This document shows positions 34,925 to 44,246 of a stretch of DNA of 64,000 nucleotides, one piece after another. Under the pieces are notes generated by a model, which did no database searches, was not told the origin of the DNA, and was given only the letters and a program-made list of their open reading frames with translations. Within the stretch, counting starts at the first letter, position 1; every line of letters starts with the position of its first letter. A program made the position numbers and the translations under genes. The stretch covers positions 421,239 through 485,238 of the forward strand of contig DOQR01000004.1 of assembly GCA_003514385.1 (NCBI GenBank). The letters are read 5' to 3'. This DNA comes from Oscillospiraceae bacterium (GTDB lineage: Bacteria; Bacillota; Clostridia; Oscillospirales; Acutalibacteraceae).

Positions 34925-35293
34925 GTGATTATACTCGATTTCCACTCAAAAACACCTATCTACGAACAGATCGAGGAGCAGGTGATGCTCATGGTCAGGC
35001 GCGGCGTGTACAAGCCGCACGACCGTCTGCCCTCCACCCGCTCTTTAGCTTCCGAGCTCAAGCTCAATGTGAACACCGTAAAGCGCGCGTTTCAGGAGCT
35101 TGAGGCAAAGGGCGTGACCTATTCCCAACCCGGGCGCGGAGTCTTTATCAGCGAAAACGCGGCGGACAACAGCCGCGTGCGCGAGCAGACTCTTTCGGCG
35201 CTCTCGGCCGCTCTGCGCTCGGCGAAGGCAAACGGGCTGAGCGAAGCGGATATTGATGAGCTTCTAAAGCAGGTCTACGCCGAAAACAAATGA
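34925..35293 (+). CDS. GntR-family regulator, YtrA subfamily
   Basis: A 122-residue repressor-type regulator. GTG start behind ACGGAGGACAAATC. The winged helix-turn-helix covers about residues 10-78: PIYEQIEEQVMLMVRRGVYK, DRLPSTRSLASELKLNVNTV and YSQPGRGVFIS. Only about 40 residues follow, too short for a ligand domain, which is the mark of the YtrA subfamily. These regulators usually sit, as here, ahead of an ABC transporter and repress it until envelope or antibiotic stress. The palindrome at 34870-34902 is its likely site. Confidence 0.9.
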   Translation: MIILDFHSKTPIYEQIEEQVMLMVRRGVYKPHDRLPSTRSLASELKLNVNTVKRAFQELEAKGVTYSQPGRGVFISENAADNSRVREQTLSALSAALRSAKANGLSEADIDELLKQVYAENK

Positions 35294-35315
35294 AAGGAGC
35301 AAAGAGGCAAACGCC

Positions 35316-36215
35316 ATGATTGAATTCAGAAACGTCACCAAAAGCTACGGCGATTTTACCGCCGTTGAGGACATATCCTTCTCCGCTTGTGACTCGTCCG
35401 TCTGCGGTCTGATAGGCTACAACGGCGCGGGCAAGACAACGCTTATAAAATGCGCTGCGGGGCTCTATAAGCCGGACTCCGGCAAGGTGCTTATAGACGG
35501 CGAATCCACCTACAATTCCGATGAGGTGCGCTCGCGGCTGTTCTTCGTGCCGGACGATCTCTTCTTCCCCGTCGGCTCGACCCCGAACAGCGCGGCTCGC
35601 TTCTACAAAGACTACTACCCGGAGTTTTCATTCGGCAACTTCGAGCGTATGCTAAAGCTCTTTGAGCTTGACGGCGACGCGAAAATACGCGGATTTTCAA
35701 AAGGAATGCAGCGCCAGACGGAGATAGCGTTAGCGCTCGCCTCGTCGCCGAAGATCCTGCTGCTCGATGAATGCCTCGACGGGCTTGACATCGCTAAAAA
35801 GGACATCTGCAAGCAGCTTTTCATGGACTACATGGCTCAGAGCGGCTGCACCATGCTCATCTCGTCTCACGCGATAGCAGACCTCCAAAACCTCTGCGAC
35901 AGGATAGTGCTGATATCCGGAAAGCGTATGCAGATGAACTGCTGCACGGACGATATCCCCTCTACCTGGCGCAAATTCAGGCTTCAGTTTGACTTTGAGC
36001 CGACGCGCTCGATATTCGGGAATATCGACATCAAAAAGCTCGACATCGACGGCATGAGTGCCGTTGTGACCGTCTGCGGACACATCGACGACGCAAGGGC
36101 AAAGCTCGACGCATTGGAGCCGCTGTTCATCGACGAGTTCCCGATGGAGCTTGAAGAAATATTCTTACAGGAAACGGAGGACAAGAGCGATGAAATCTCA
36201 AAAGTCTTTGAATAA
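35316..36215 (+). CDS. ABC transporter ATP-binding protein (YtrB-like)
   Basis: A 299-residue single ATPase domain with a C-terminal extension. Walker A GYNGAGKTT near residue 38, signature FSKGMQRQTEIALALA, Walker B ILLLDECLDGLD, and H-loop ISSHAIADL. Note KGMQR in place of the usual SGGQ, as in YtrB/CcmA-like ATPases of ABC-2 exporters. Residues from about 210 form a small extra domain. The permease start lies inside its 3' end, so the two are tightly coupled. Confidence 0.9.
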   Translation: MIEFRNVTKSYGDFTAVEDISFSACDSSVCGLIGYNGAGKTTLIKCAAGLYKPDSGKVLIDGESTYNSDEVRSRLFFVPDDLFFPVGSTPNSAARFYKDYYPEFSFGNFERMLKLFELDGDAKIRGFSKGMQRQTEIALALASSPKILLLDECLDGLDIAKKDICKQLFMDYMAQSGCTMLISSHAIADLQNLCDRIVLISGKRMQMNCCTDDIPSTWRKFRLQFDFEPTRSIFGNIDIKKLDIDGMSAVVTVCGHIDDARAKLDALEPLFIDEFPMELEEIFLQETEDKSDEISKVFE

Positions 36216-38547
36216 TATTGCTTCCGCCGACTTAAAGCGCAGCTTTGCTTCAAATCTCGTCATACCCGCGCTGACCTTTCTCGCATTCACTGTGCAGGCG
36301 GCAGTATGCGCATATTTTCAGTTCAAACAGAAAGAAAAGGTCTTTTTCACATGGTTCAGGAACTCGCCCGACTCGCTTGTTTTCATCTCATTCTGCGTTG
36401 TTCTCGTCGGCGCGATACAGGCGGCATACACTCTGCGATTCATCAACATAAAGAATCAGTCAAATGTGTGGTTCAGCTTCAATCTCAGCCGCTCGACGCT
36501 CTTTAAAAACCGCTGTGTTTCTTCGCTGACGCTCCTCGGCGCGGCGATAATAATACCCGGAATAATCAGCGCGATAATATGCTGCGCGTCCGGCTGTTCC
36601 GCCGCAAAAGTTCTCCCGGTAATATTCTATCAGTATTCCGGATTTTTGACGATGATGTTCGCGGGCTTCGCGATAGGCGCGCTGACGGCTTCGCTCACGG
36701 GAAGCGTTGCGGAGAGCATATTCTATTCTGTAGTGCTCATTCTCACCCTGCCGCTTCTCTCGACTGCTTGGGACGCCCTTTCTTCGGTATTTCTGCGCGG
36801 CAGGACGGCAGTCTCCGGCGTGAATTACACCGGCAACATGGATATGCAGCATTACTATTTCAGTTTCTCCATCCAACGGGGCGGACGCGGGATAATGGCA
36901 TTCTGCCCGTTCACGCTGTTCCGCGTTCCCGGAACGAGTATAGAGGATTCTGCAATCTCGGATCTGCGCGGATTCGGTCCTATCGACTTCGGTTACTGCA
37001 AGGACGGCTCATCTCTGCCCGGGATAGACGCATGGCTTCCGATACTGCTTTGGATAGTTTTGACCGCCGTATTGATCGTGCTCGCGCAGCGGATGTTCAG
37101 CAAAAAGAAGCTTGAAGAGCTCGGAGTTCCGGCGGCGAGCCGTGTACTCACAGCGCTTACCTCGGCGATAATAGTGTTCTGCGGATTTTCCGTTCCCGCA
37201 TGGGTTTTGAAAACCACTATCCCCTCCGTTAATACTGCGCTCACCGCGCTTTTGGGTATCGCCGTCATGCTCGCGGCATATTTTGCCTACACATTCATTG
37301 CGCGCAGGAATTTGAAGGCGGTTCGCAAGAATCTCTGGCAGTTTGCAATGCCGGTCGGCGCAACGGCGATAATCACCGCAATATTCCTAACAGGCGGATT
37401 CGGCTACACCGCGCGCGTTCCCGAAGCGGAAGAGGTAGAGTATGTCACGGTGTCGATGCCGTTCAGCTTTGAGAGCGGAATGGCGCAAAACGGCAGTATA
37501 CTCCGCACCGTCAAGGGCACTGCAACGGTTCTCAAGCCCTATACAAACTGCATAACTCTCTCGACGGAAAAGGACATAAACACGGTGCTCTCCATCCACA
37601 AGCTCATAACGAACGAGAAGAAGAGCGACGAAAAGACAAACACCCAGTTCTCCGTCAAATATTATTTCAAGAACGGGAAGAGCATGGAGCGCACTTTCAC
37701 GAACATAAGTGAAAAAGACCTCAACTCATATTTTGCCGTTGCCGACACGGACGGGGTAAAGGAACAGCAATATCTTTTCCTCGCCGCCTCCGACACAGAG
37801 CGCGAAAAGCTCAAAAGCGAAGACGTAAAAGCTCCGAATATGTCGAACCTGCAAGGCTATTTCTTATTTCGAAACTGCGGCAGTCCGCTGCGCAATACGG
37901 ATGGCGTTCTAATAGCGAGCAAGGACGGCAGCTTCTGCCGCGAGCTGAGCTCGGATGAGCTTGATAAGCTCGGCAAATGCATATGGAGCGACATATCGAA
38001 GAAAAAATATACGGATATTCTTCGCGGCAGCGAAAAGGAAGTAGCATATATTTATCTCAACGACAGTGCCACATACTACGGCGGTCGATATGAAGAAAAT
38101 GTTGAAGGCAGATCTGTTCTTGCGGCTGTCACGGACGACATGACCGAGACGCTGAAGTTTATCAAAGAACACGGCATGGCGGACGCGCTCGGGCAAAAGC
38201 GTGAAGTGAAGAGCGTCAATATTTACGACTGCCGCCGCATCATTTTGCAGGCGCAGGAGATAAACAAAAGCGGAAAATACGGCGGCACCGCGATAAACCC
38301 GATTTTTATTATGAGCACGATGTTCAACACGAAAGAAATAAAGCTGGTGAACAAAACTTTCGGCGACATGGACGACTGCTTCATAAAGAGCATTACAAAT
38401 CAAAAGCAGTCAGACGAGCTGTTCGCTCTCGCTCAAGGACAGTGTTACACCTCTCTCGGCGGCTATATCGCGCAGATAACATTCACCGACGGCTACAATC
38501 AGACGATGTACATTCCCGAAAGCGATGCACCGGGATATATAAAATAA
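36190..38547 (+). CDS. Large ABC transporter membrane protein
   Basis: A 785-residue membrane protein. I start it at the ATG at 36190 (MKSQKSLNNIASADLKRSF), with ACGGAGGACAAG upstream, overlapping the ATPase gene by 26 bp. Six hydrophobic segments lie in the first 250 or so residues, three to four more at about 285-410, and the remaining 370 residues (from about 415) are hydrophilic with alternating strands, likely extracytoplasmic. The layout matches permeases of YtrABCDEF-type transporters that carry a large C-terminal domain. Substrate unknown; an envelope-stress or peptide-related role is inferred from the GntR context. Confidence 0.75.
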   Translation: MKSQKSLNNIASADLKRSFASNLVIPALTFLAFTVQAAVCAYFQFKQKEKVFFTWFRNSPDSLVFISFCVVLVGAIQAAYTLRFINIKNQSNVWFSFNLSRSTLFKNRCVSSLTLLGAAIIIPGIISAIICCASGCSAAKVLPVIFYQYSGFLTMMFAGFAIGALTASLTGSVAESIFYSVVLILTLPLLSTAWDALSSVFLRGRTAVSGVNYTGNMDMQHYYFSFSIQRGGRGIMAFCPFTLFRVPGTSIEDSAISDLRGFGPIDFGYCKDGSSLPGIDAWLPILLWIVLTAVLIVLAQRMFSKKKLEELGVPAASRVLTALTSAIIVFCGFSVPAWVLKTTIPSVNTALTALLGIAVMLAAYFAYTFIARRNLKAVRKNLWQFAMPVGATAIITAIFLTGGFGYTARVPEAEEVEYVTVSMPFSFESGMAQNGSILRTVKGTATVLKPYTNCITLSTEKDINTVLSIHKLITNEKKSDEKTNTQFSVKYYFKNGKSMERTFTNISEKDLNSYFAVADTDGVKEQQYLFLAASDTEREKLKSEDVKAPNMSNLQGYFLFRNCGSPLRNTDGVLIASKDGSFCRELSSDELDKLGKCIWSDISKKKYTDILRGSEKEVAYIYLNDSATYYGGRYEENVEGRSVLAAVTDDMTETLKFIKEHGMADALGQKREVKSVNIYDCRRIILQAQEINKSGKYGGTAINPIFIMSTMFNTKEIKLVNKTFGDMDDCFIKSITNQKQSDELFALAQGQCYTSLGGYIAQITFTDGYNQTMYIPESDAPGYIK

Positions 38548-38550
38548 GAG

Positions 38551-38590
38551 AAAACGGCAGGAACTTTTTTACGGTTCCTGCCGTTTTTGT
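38551..38590. terminator. Bidirectional terminator between permease and bce operon
   Basis: Perfect 14-bp stem AAAACGGCAGGAAC / GTTCCTGCCGTTTT with T-runs on both strands. Serves two convergent units. Confidence 0.92.
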
Positions 38591-39066
38591 TATACATATT
38601 CTGCTGTCATCTGAACTGTTCCGGTGAAATGGTCGAAGTCTATCATGATGTAGTTGCCGCCGTTTTCGAAATTGAACTCATGTTCGAATCTGCCGTCGGC
38701 GTCGGGCGTATATTCGAGCACTTTTCCGTTCATTCTCAGGCGGATGACCGCGCTGCCGGACTCGGTTTTGATATAAGCTTTCACTTTTATCAGCTTGTCG
38801 CGCGCCGACGCGCCGCCGAACACGGTATCGCGTCCGGTCTCGTTCTCACACTGCGCGGTGTAGCTGCCGGTGAACCAATCCTTGCCGTTGTTCTCGCGCT
38901 TGCCGATGAGCCTGGCGCTGTTCGTGACATCGGACATTTTGAACGCGCCACGCAGATCGTCAAAGTATCTGTCCGCGCGTTTGAGCTGCATACTGCCTCG
39001 GCTCATGCACGCCGTGAGCGAGAGCATTAGAGCAAGAGTCAGCAGAACAGCCGCTGCTCTTTTCAT
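38590..39066 (-). CDS. Small predicted lipoprotein at the end of the bce operon
   Basis: A 158-residue protein with signal MKRAAAVLLTLALMLSLTAC, the last residue being the lipobox cysteine. The mature part is hydrophilic with a likely beta-rich core (TGSYTAQCENETGRDTVFGG, VIRLRMNGKVLEYTPDADG). I recognise no family. Its start overlaps the permease stop by one base, so it belongs to the operon and may work with the permease outside the membrane. Confidence 0.8.
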   Translation of the reverse strand: MKRAAAVLLTLALMLSLTACMSRGSMQLKRADRYFDDLRGAFKMSDVTNSARLIGKRENNGKDWFTGSYTAQCENETGRDTVFGGASARDKLIKVKAYIKTESGSAVIRLRMNGKVLEYTPDADGRFEHEFNFENGGNYIMIDFDHFTGTVQMTAEYV

Positions 39067-41114
39067 TATTCTCTCTCCTTTGCGCCGCTGACTATCTTAT
39101 AATAGGCGTTGGAGGTGACGCGGTAAATAAGAGTATAGAACAGCGCGAACACAACGAAGCACACAAGAATTGTCACGGCGAAGAGGACGGGGTTGTTGAA
39201 GTTAAATGCGAGCAATATTCTGCGGATTATTATAGACGCGAATATCATATGCAGACCCGCTCCCGCAAGAGGCAGGAAGAATACCGTGAGCAGCTGGGAA
39301 TTGATGCTCTTTCTTATCTCTTTCTTCGTCATGCCGACCTTCTGCATTATCTCAAAGCGCGACTGATCTTCGTAACCCTCAGAGACCTGCTTATAGTAGA
39401 TTATCAGCACAGCCGCGAAGATGAACACGACCGAGAGCATGACTCCGAGATAGAACAGCGAGCCGAAGGCAGAATAATAATCATCCCTGCCGGCATTGCG
39501 GCTGTCTATCGAGAAGGACATCATATTGCCGTAAGACGACATTACCGGTTTTGTCGCGTCGATATAGTCATTGCACAGCGCTCTCTCGCCGGCGGTATCG
39601 AGATCGGTATCGAAAAATCTGAAATACTTATAGTTGACGGTGCGCACCCCGTTGTGGTTTTCGGGCTTTGCAAAATCCGTGGCTGCACTTTTGAAGTCGG
39701 GCACGAAAATATATATCGAGGACGCGATATTTACGGCGGAGTCGCCGTCAATGAGGAAGCTGTCGACTGTCTTTTTGACTTTGTAGGTCTTGCCGTCGCC
39801 GAGAGTCACGGTGTCATATTTATACTTCATTCTGTAGCCATAGACTATGACCTCATCGGGCGCGAGGGTTTCGTTCGTGCCCATGACGGCGTTGTAGTCC
39901 TCTATCGGCACGACATCGAAGCAGATATACGCATTCGAGTTTGAACCGATTGTTACGCCCGTGCCGCCTGCGATCAGCTTGCCGCCGTCGGAAATCGTGC
40001 CGACAGTCACAACGGATCTGTAGGACGCAAAATTTGAGGCATTCGCCTTATGCGAAGCGGCAAGGGAATCGACGCCTGCGGCGACTTTTTCGATATTGCC
40101 GTCATCGAGTCCGTTGATAGTATCAAAGCCTGTCGAGAGCACGATATCGCGCGGATAGCGGGTGTTGACGCTGTCCTCAGTGCCGAAGAGCAGGCAGGTG
40201 GTCGAGGATATCATGACGAGCACCATTGTTGCAAGCACGCAGACGGACGCGAGTCCCGCGCCGTTTCTCTTCATTCTGTAGGTCATTGAAGAGACGGAGA
40301 TGAAATGATTCGGCTTATAATAGTAGTTCTTGCGCTTTTGCAGGAAGCGGCAGAGAAGCACCGAGCCGAATATCATCAGAAGATAAGTGCCTATGATGAC
40401 CATTATGACCGCGATGAAAAACACAAGTATCGCGCTCAGGGGCTCTGTTATCACAACGGCGGTAATATATGCGCCGATGAGCAAAACTGCGCCGATGATG
40501 CCGAGAAGCGGGTTAGCTTTCGGCGGCTTCTCGCCGAGGTTTTCACTCCTTATCAAAGTCACCGCGCTCGCGCCCATTATCTGGCGCACGGAGTTGATGA
40601 AGAGGAGCAGGAAGATAACGGCGAAAACGCCGACGGTCAGCAATATTGCAGTCGGAGAGACATGGAAAACATAGCTGATATCAGTGCCGCCTATCGCCTT
40701 GACGAGTCCGAGTTCGGCAAGCTTCGAGAGCGCGACGCCGAGCACAAGACCGCAGAAGAGCGATATAGCAGAAGTTATCAGGCTCTCCCAAAAGAGCAGG
40801 ATGCTGATATTCTTTTTGTCCATGCCGAGGATGTTATAGAGTCCGAACTCTTTCTTCCTGCGTCGGATAAGAAACGAATTTGTATAGAAAAGAAAGATGC
40901 AGGCGAATATGGCGATGACCCAGCCGCCGAGCATGAGCACGATGTTGACCGTACCCTCGCCGAATGTGCCCTTGAGCGACTCGCCGTAGCGCAGGAAAAT
41001 AACGATATAATACATCATTATCATGCCTATCTGCGTTAAAATATACGGCAGATAGAGGCGCTTGTTCTTCCTTATCCCGTCAAACGCGAGGCGCGGATAG
41101 AAAAACTTTTTCAT
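39066..41114 (-). CDS. BceB-like peptide-sensing ABC permease
   Basis: A 682-residue permease of the FtsX/BceB type. About ten membrane segments: one near residue 20-40, a group to about 310, and three at the end, with a large extracytoplasmic domain of about 200 residues (about 320-530) between the seventh and eighth, the known ligand-sensing layout of BceB. In Bacillus, BceAB frees lipid II-cycle intermediates from bacitracin-like peptides and signals to BceS. Which peptide is sensed here is unknown. The start overlaps the ATPase gene by 4 bp. Confidence 0.9.
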   Translation of the reverse strand: MKKFFYPRLAFDGIRKNKRLYLPYILTQIGMIMMYYIVIFLRYGESLKGTFGEGTVNIVLMLGGWVIAIFACIFLFYTNSFLIRRRKKEFGLYNILGMDKKNISILLFWESLITSAISLFCGLVLGVALSKLAELGLVKAIGGTDISYVFHVSPTAILLTVGVFAVIFLLLFINSVRQIMGASAVTLIRSENLGEKPPKANPLLGIIGAVLLIGAYITAVVITEPLSAILVFFIAVIMVIIGTYLLMIFGSVLLCRFLQKRKNYYYKPNHFISVSSMTYRMKRNGAGLASVCVLATMVLVMISSTTCLLFGTEDSVNTRYPRDIVLSTGFDTINGLDDGNIEKVAAGVDSLAASHKANASNFASYRSVVTVGTISDGGKLIAGGTGVTIGSNSNAYICFDVVPIEDYNAVMGTNETLAPDEVIVYGYRMKYKYDTVTLGDGKTYKVKKTVDSFLIDGDSAVNIASSIYIFVPDFKSAATDFAKPENHNGVRTVNYKYFRFFDTDLDTAGERALCNDYIDATKPVMSSYGNMMSFSIDSRNAGRDDYYSAFGSLFYLGVMLSVVFIFAAVLIIYYKQVSEGYEDQSRFEIMQKVGMTKKEIRKSINSQLLTVFFLPLAGAGLHMIFASIIIRRILLAFNFNNPVLFAVTILVCFVVFALFYTLIYRVTSNAYYKIVSGAKERE

Positions 41115-41875
41115 TTGCGCTCACCGCCTGTCGCAAGCAGAGTCAGGGTCTCGGATATCTTCTGATAGAGCTGGCTGTCGGTATCGGCGCCGCGATAGAT
41201 CTGATGGAACACCTCGCCGTCCTTTATGAAGAGCACGCGCTTTGCGGAGGAAGCCGCCTTGACGGAGTGCGTGACCATAAGAATAGTCTGACCGAGGGCG
41301 TTGACCTCGGTGAACAGGCGCAGCAGTTCATCGGTGGACTTTGAATCGAGCGCGCCGGTCGGCTCATCGGCGAGAATTATGCGCGGCTCGGTTATCAGCG
41401 CGCGGGCGACAGCCGCCCTCTGCTTCTGGCCGCCGGATATCTCATAGGGATATTTCTTGAGCAGTTCCGTTATGCCGAGACGCTTTGCTATCGGTTCGAG
41501 GCGGGAATGCATCTCATCGTAGCTCTTGCCCGCGAGGACGAGCGGAAGATAGATATTATCTTCAACCGTGAATGTATCGAGAAGATTGAAATCCTGGAAC
41601 ACGAAGCCGAGGTTGTCTCTGCGGAAAGCGCAGACAGCGGAATCCTTTATCTTTGAAAGATCCCTGCCGTCGATCATAACGCTGCCGGAAGTGGGTCTGT
41701 CAAGAGCCGCAAGAATATTGAGCAGAGTGGTCTTGCCGGAGCCGGATTCGCCCATGATAGCGACATACTCGCCCTCCGACACGCTGAAGTTAACATTTTT
41801 AAGAGCCTCGACCTTATTGCCGCCGAGACGGGTTGAATAGACTTTTTTGAGTCCGTTGACTTCCAAAATACTCAC
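41111..41875 (-). CDS. BceA-like ABC ATPase
   Basis: A 254-residue ATPase of the MacB/LolD/BceA class. Walker A GESGSGKTT at about residue 38, Q loop FVFQDFNLLD, signature ISGGQKQRAAVARAL, Walker B IILADEPTGALD, H-loop MVTHSV. It powers the permease encoded next. It has its own upstream control region at 41907-41982. Confidence 0.93.
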   Translation of the reverse strand: MSILEVNGLKKVYSTRLGGNKVEALKNVNFSVSEGEYVAIMGESGSGKTTLLNILAALDRPTSGSVMIDGRDLSKIKDSAVCAFRRDNLGFVFQDFNLLDTFTVEDNIYLPLVLAGKSYDEMHSRLEPIAKRLGITELLKKYPYEISGGQKQRAAVARALITEPRIILADEPTGALDSKSTDELLRLFTEVNALGQTILMVTHSVKAASSAKRVLFIKDGEVFHQIYRGADTDSQLYQKISETLTLLATGGERK

Positions 41876-41906
41876 TGTAGTTGACCTCCTGTCATTTTGT
41901 GGCTCT

Positions 41907-41982
41907 ATTATAGCCGAAAAGGGAAATGCGCCTCCATAGAAAAGGCTTACATTTCCCCTTTCAAATCTTACGGTTTTGTAAG
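41907..41982 (-). promoter_or_regulatory. Regulated promoter of the bceAB-like genes with BceR-type inverted repeat
   Basis: On the minus strand, -10 TATAAT at 41907-41912 without a convincing -35, and about 55 bp upstream of it the perfect inverted repeat CTTAC-N6-GTAAG (41967-41982). BceR-type regulators are known to bind TnACA-N4-TGTnA; here TTACA-N4-CGTAA departs by one base. A weak -35 plus an upstream activator site is the arrangement known for BceAB promoters. The repeat overlaps the end of the kinase gene by nothing but lies right after it. Confidence 0.7.
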
Positions 41983-41985
41983 AAG

Positions 41986-42972
41986 TTATTCTTTTCTGAG
42001 TTTGTACTGACTGAGATCGAGGCGAACCGTTGTCCCCTCGCCCACTGTTGAAGAAATCGAGATATCAATGCCGAGGTTTTGACATATGCGGCGGCAGAGA
42101 TAAAGCCCGAGCCCGCTCGCGCGGCGGTCGGTTCTGCCGTTGCAGCCGGTATAGCCTTTGTCAAACACGCGCGGCAGATCCTCCGGCGCTATGCCTATCC
42201 CCGTATCCTCAATGCAGAGAATTTTGCCCTCGGAATAAATCTTTATGCTCCCCTCGCGGGTATATTTGAGCGCGTTTGAGAGCAGCTGCTCGACGACGAA
42301 CGCGAACCATTTTTCGTCCGTGACGGCTTGAATATCAACGCTGTCATATTCGAGGCGGATCCTGCGGTCGATAAACTCCGAGGCGAATTTTTTCACCGAG
42401 CTTCTGATTATTTCGTCTATATCCTGCTGAGTAAAAACATAGTCGCTGTAATCCGAGCCAAGACGCACAAAGACGAGCACCATTTCGACATACTGCTCTA
42501 TACGCGACAGTTCGGACGCAAGTCTGCGCGCTTCGGGCACATCTTCTTTCTGAAGAGTCAGACGCATCGCCGCTATCGGCGTTTTTATCTGGTGCGCCCA
42601 GACGGTGTAGTAATCGACGGTGTCGCGTATGCGGCTGTCCGTCTGCGCAGTTATCTCCGCTATTTTTTCCTTGAGCACGGATATCAGTTGCTGATAGTCG
42701 GAATCGACTATCCCCTCCGGCTCGGGCAAAGCAGATATAAGTTCGGTGTTCCTGCGGTGAAGCTCTTCGAAAAACTTGTGGCGGCGATAGGCCTTCGTAA
42801 TATCATAGGCGGCGAACACCGCGCCGAAAAGCAGGCACAGTGCACACGGATACATCACGGCGCGCACGGGCAGACGGTAGAACCAAAACGAAACCGCGAA
42901 TATGCAGACGAAAAGCAGAAGCATCGAAAGCCGCTTCCACCGCTCTTTGAGATAACCCTTGAAAAAGCTCAT
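41986..42972 (-). CDS. BceS-like intramembrane-sensing histidine kinase
   Basis: A 328-residue kinase with just two membrane helices close together (about 13-30 and 35-55) and almost no outside loop, so it cannot itself bind a ligand and should read the state of the BceAB-like transporter. H-box WAHQIKTPIAAMRL (about residue 120), N-box VEQLLSNALKYT, D-box CIEDTGIGI, and G-box RASGLGLYL are intact. Follows the response regulator by 13 bp. Confidence 0.92.
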   Translation of the reverse strand: MSFFKGYLKERWKRLSMLLLFVCIFAVSFWFYRLPVRAVMYPCALCLLFGAVFAAYDITKAYRRHKFFEELHRRNTELISALPEPEGIVDSDYQQLISVLKEKIAEITAQTDSRIRDTVDYYTVWAHQIKTPIAAMRLTLQKEDVPEARRLASELSRIEQYVEMVLVFVRLGSDYSDYVFTQQDIDEIIRSSVKKFASEFIDRRIRLEYDSVDIQAVTDEKWFAFVVEQLLSNALKYTREGSIKIYSEGKILCIEDTGIGIAPEDLPRVFDKGYTGCNGRTDRRASGLGLYLCRRICQNLGIDISISSTVGEGTTVRLDLSQYKLRKE

Positions 42973-42985
42973 AACCCCTCCGAAA

Positions 42986-43657
42986 TCAAGCTATTATATA
43001 CCCCACGCCGAACTTTGTGGCGATAAAATCTTTGAGTCCCGCCGCGTCAAGCTTCTTTCGCAGGCGGTTGACATTGACGGTGAGTGTATTTTCATCGACG
43101 AACGAATCCGTCTCCCAAAGGCGTTCCATCAGCTTTTCGCGGCTGACCACCTTGCCTTTATTTTCCATCAGGCAGAGCAGAATACGATATTCATTTTTGG
43201 TCAGCGTTATCTTTTCATCGCCGAAAACGAGAGAATTTTCGCCCGTATCAAGCAATGCGCCGCGATGCTCGAGCACCGGGACATTGGCGCCGAAATCGTA
43301 AGTACGGCGCAGAAGAGCCTGAATTTTCGCCATGAGGACGCTACCGTCAAACGGCTTCGAGATAAAATCATCCGCGCCGAGATTCATCGCCATGACGATG
43401 TTCATATTATCCGACGCCGAGGAGACGAAGATTATCGGCACCTTTGAGACGCGGCGAATCTCACTGCACCAGTGATAGCCGTCAAAGAACGGCAGCATGA
43501 TATCGAGCAGGACTATATGCGGCGAAAACTCGGCGAATTCGTGCATGACATTGCTGAAATCCCGCACGATATGCGTCTGAAGATTCCACGCCTGTGCCTG
43601 CGCCGCGACGGCGTTCGCTATCCCCGGATCGTCCTCAACGATAAAGAGCCTGTACAT
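42986..43657 (-). CDS. BceR-like response regulator, OmpR family
   Basis: A 223-residue regulator: receiver domain with LFIVEDDPGI, phospho-acceptor Asp in IVLLDIMLPFFDG, and Lys in DDFISKPFDG; then a winged-helix DNA-binding domain (LTKNEYRILLCLMENKGKVV and NRLRKKLDAAGL). First gene of the minus-strand regulator-kinase-ATPase-permease-lipoprotein group, with a good promoter. The CTTAC-N6-GTAAG repeat before the ATPase gene is its likely target. Confidence 0.94.
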   Translation of the reverse strand: MYRLFIVEDDPGIANAVAAQAQAWNLQTHIVRDFSNVMHEFAEFSPHIVLLDIMLPFFDGYHWCSEIRRVSKVPIIFVSSASDNMNIVMAMNLGADDFISKPFDGSVLMAKIQALLRRTYDFGANVPVLEHRGALLDTGENSLVFGDEKITLTKNEYRILLCLMENKGKVVSREKLMERLWETDSFVDENTLTVNVNRLRKKLDAAGLKDFIATKFGVGYIIA

Positions 43658-43731
43658 ACCGCACCTCCGAAAACTGTTTCATCAAAGTCAACGGACAAAG
43701 CCGCCCGAAAACTTCGGCTGTATATAAAATA

Positions 43732-43760
43732 ATTATACGGCATCCGCCGCCGCGTTTCAA
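43732..43760 (-). promoter_or_regulatory. Sigma-A promoter for the bceRS-like genes
   Basis: Minus strand: -35 TTGAAA, 17-bp spacer, -10 TATAAT. Confidence 0.82.
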
Positions 43761-43825
43761 GAAAAACAGTATCGCAAATGAACTTCGGCGCATAGAATAT
43801 ACAGAAAAAACTTTGGAGGTGCCAA

Positions 43826-44236
43826 ATGAACAACAATCAAAACCGCTGCGGCTGCGGCGGACAGCCGACAGTCATGGACATTGACCGCGAGACGAAAGAG
43901 AACACAAATTTCCGAAAAGAGGCATGGACGGGCGAGCATCTGCAGGTAACGCTGATGTGCATACCCACAAACTGCGACATCGGCGCGGAGATCCACGAGG
44001 ACACAGATCAGCTCGTCTGCATCGTGCAGGGCTGCGCGACAATAAGCTTCGGCGCGACGAAATGTTCCATGTGCGACGGTCAGAGGGCAAACGGCGGCGA
44101 CGCCTGCCTCATCCCCGCCGGAACCTGGCACAATATAACAAACAGCGGAAGCATCCCGCTCAAGGTATATTCCGTATACGCTCCTCCGCACCACGCGGCA
44201 GGAACAGTCCAGCGCACCAAGACCTGCGACTGCTGA
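43826..44236 (+). CDS. Cupin-domain protein
   Basis: A 136-residue single-domain cupin. Motif 1 is around NCDIGAEIHEDTDQLVCIVQG and motif 2 around DACLIPAGTWHNITNSG, with conserved His and Glu for a metal. Cys-rich ends (NRCGCGG near residue 7 and TKTCDC at the C-terminus) are unusual and may bind metal or be surface redox groups. TTGGAGGTGCC precedes the ATG. It is divergent from the bce-like operon and ends in a strong hairpin. Many such cupins are uncharacterised; no substrate can be named. Confidence 0.85.
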   Translation: MNNNQNRCGCGGQPTVMDIDRETKENTNFRKEAWTGEHLQVTLMCIPTNCDIGAEIHEDTDQLVCIVQGCATISFGATKCSMCDGQRANGGDACLIPAGTWHNITNSGSIPLKVYSVYAPPHHAAGTVQRTKTCDC

Positions 44237-44246
44237 AAATAAAATA

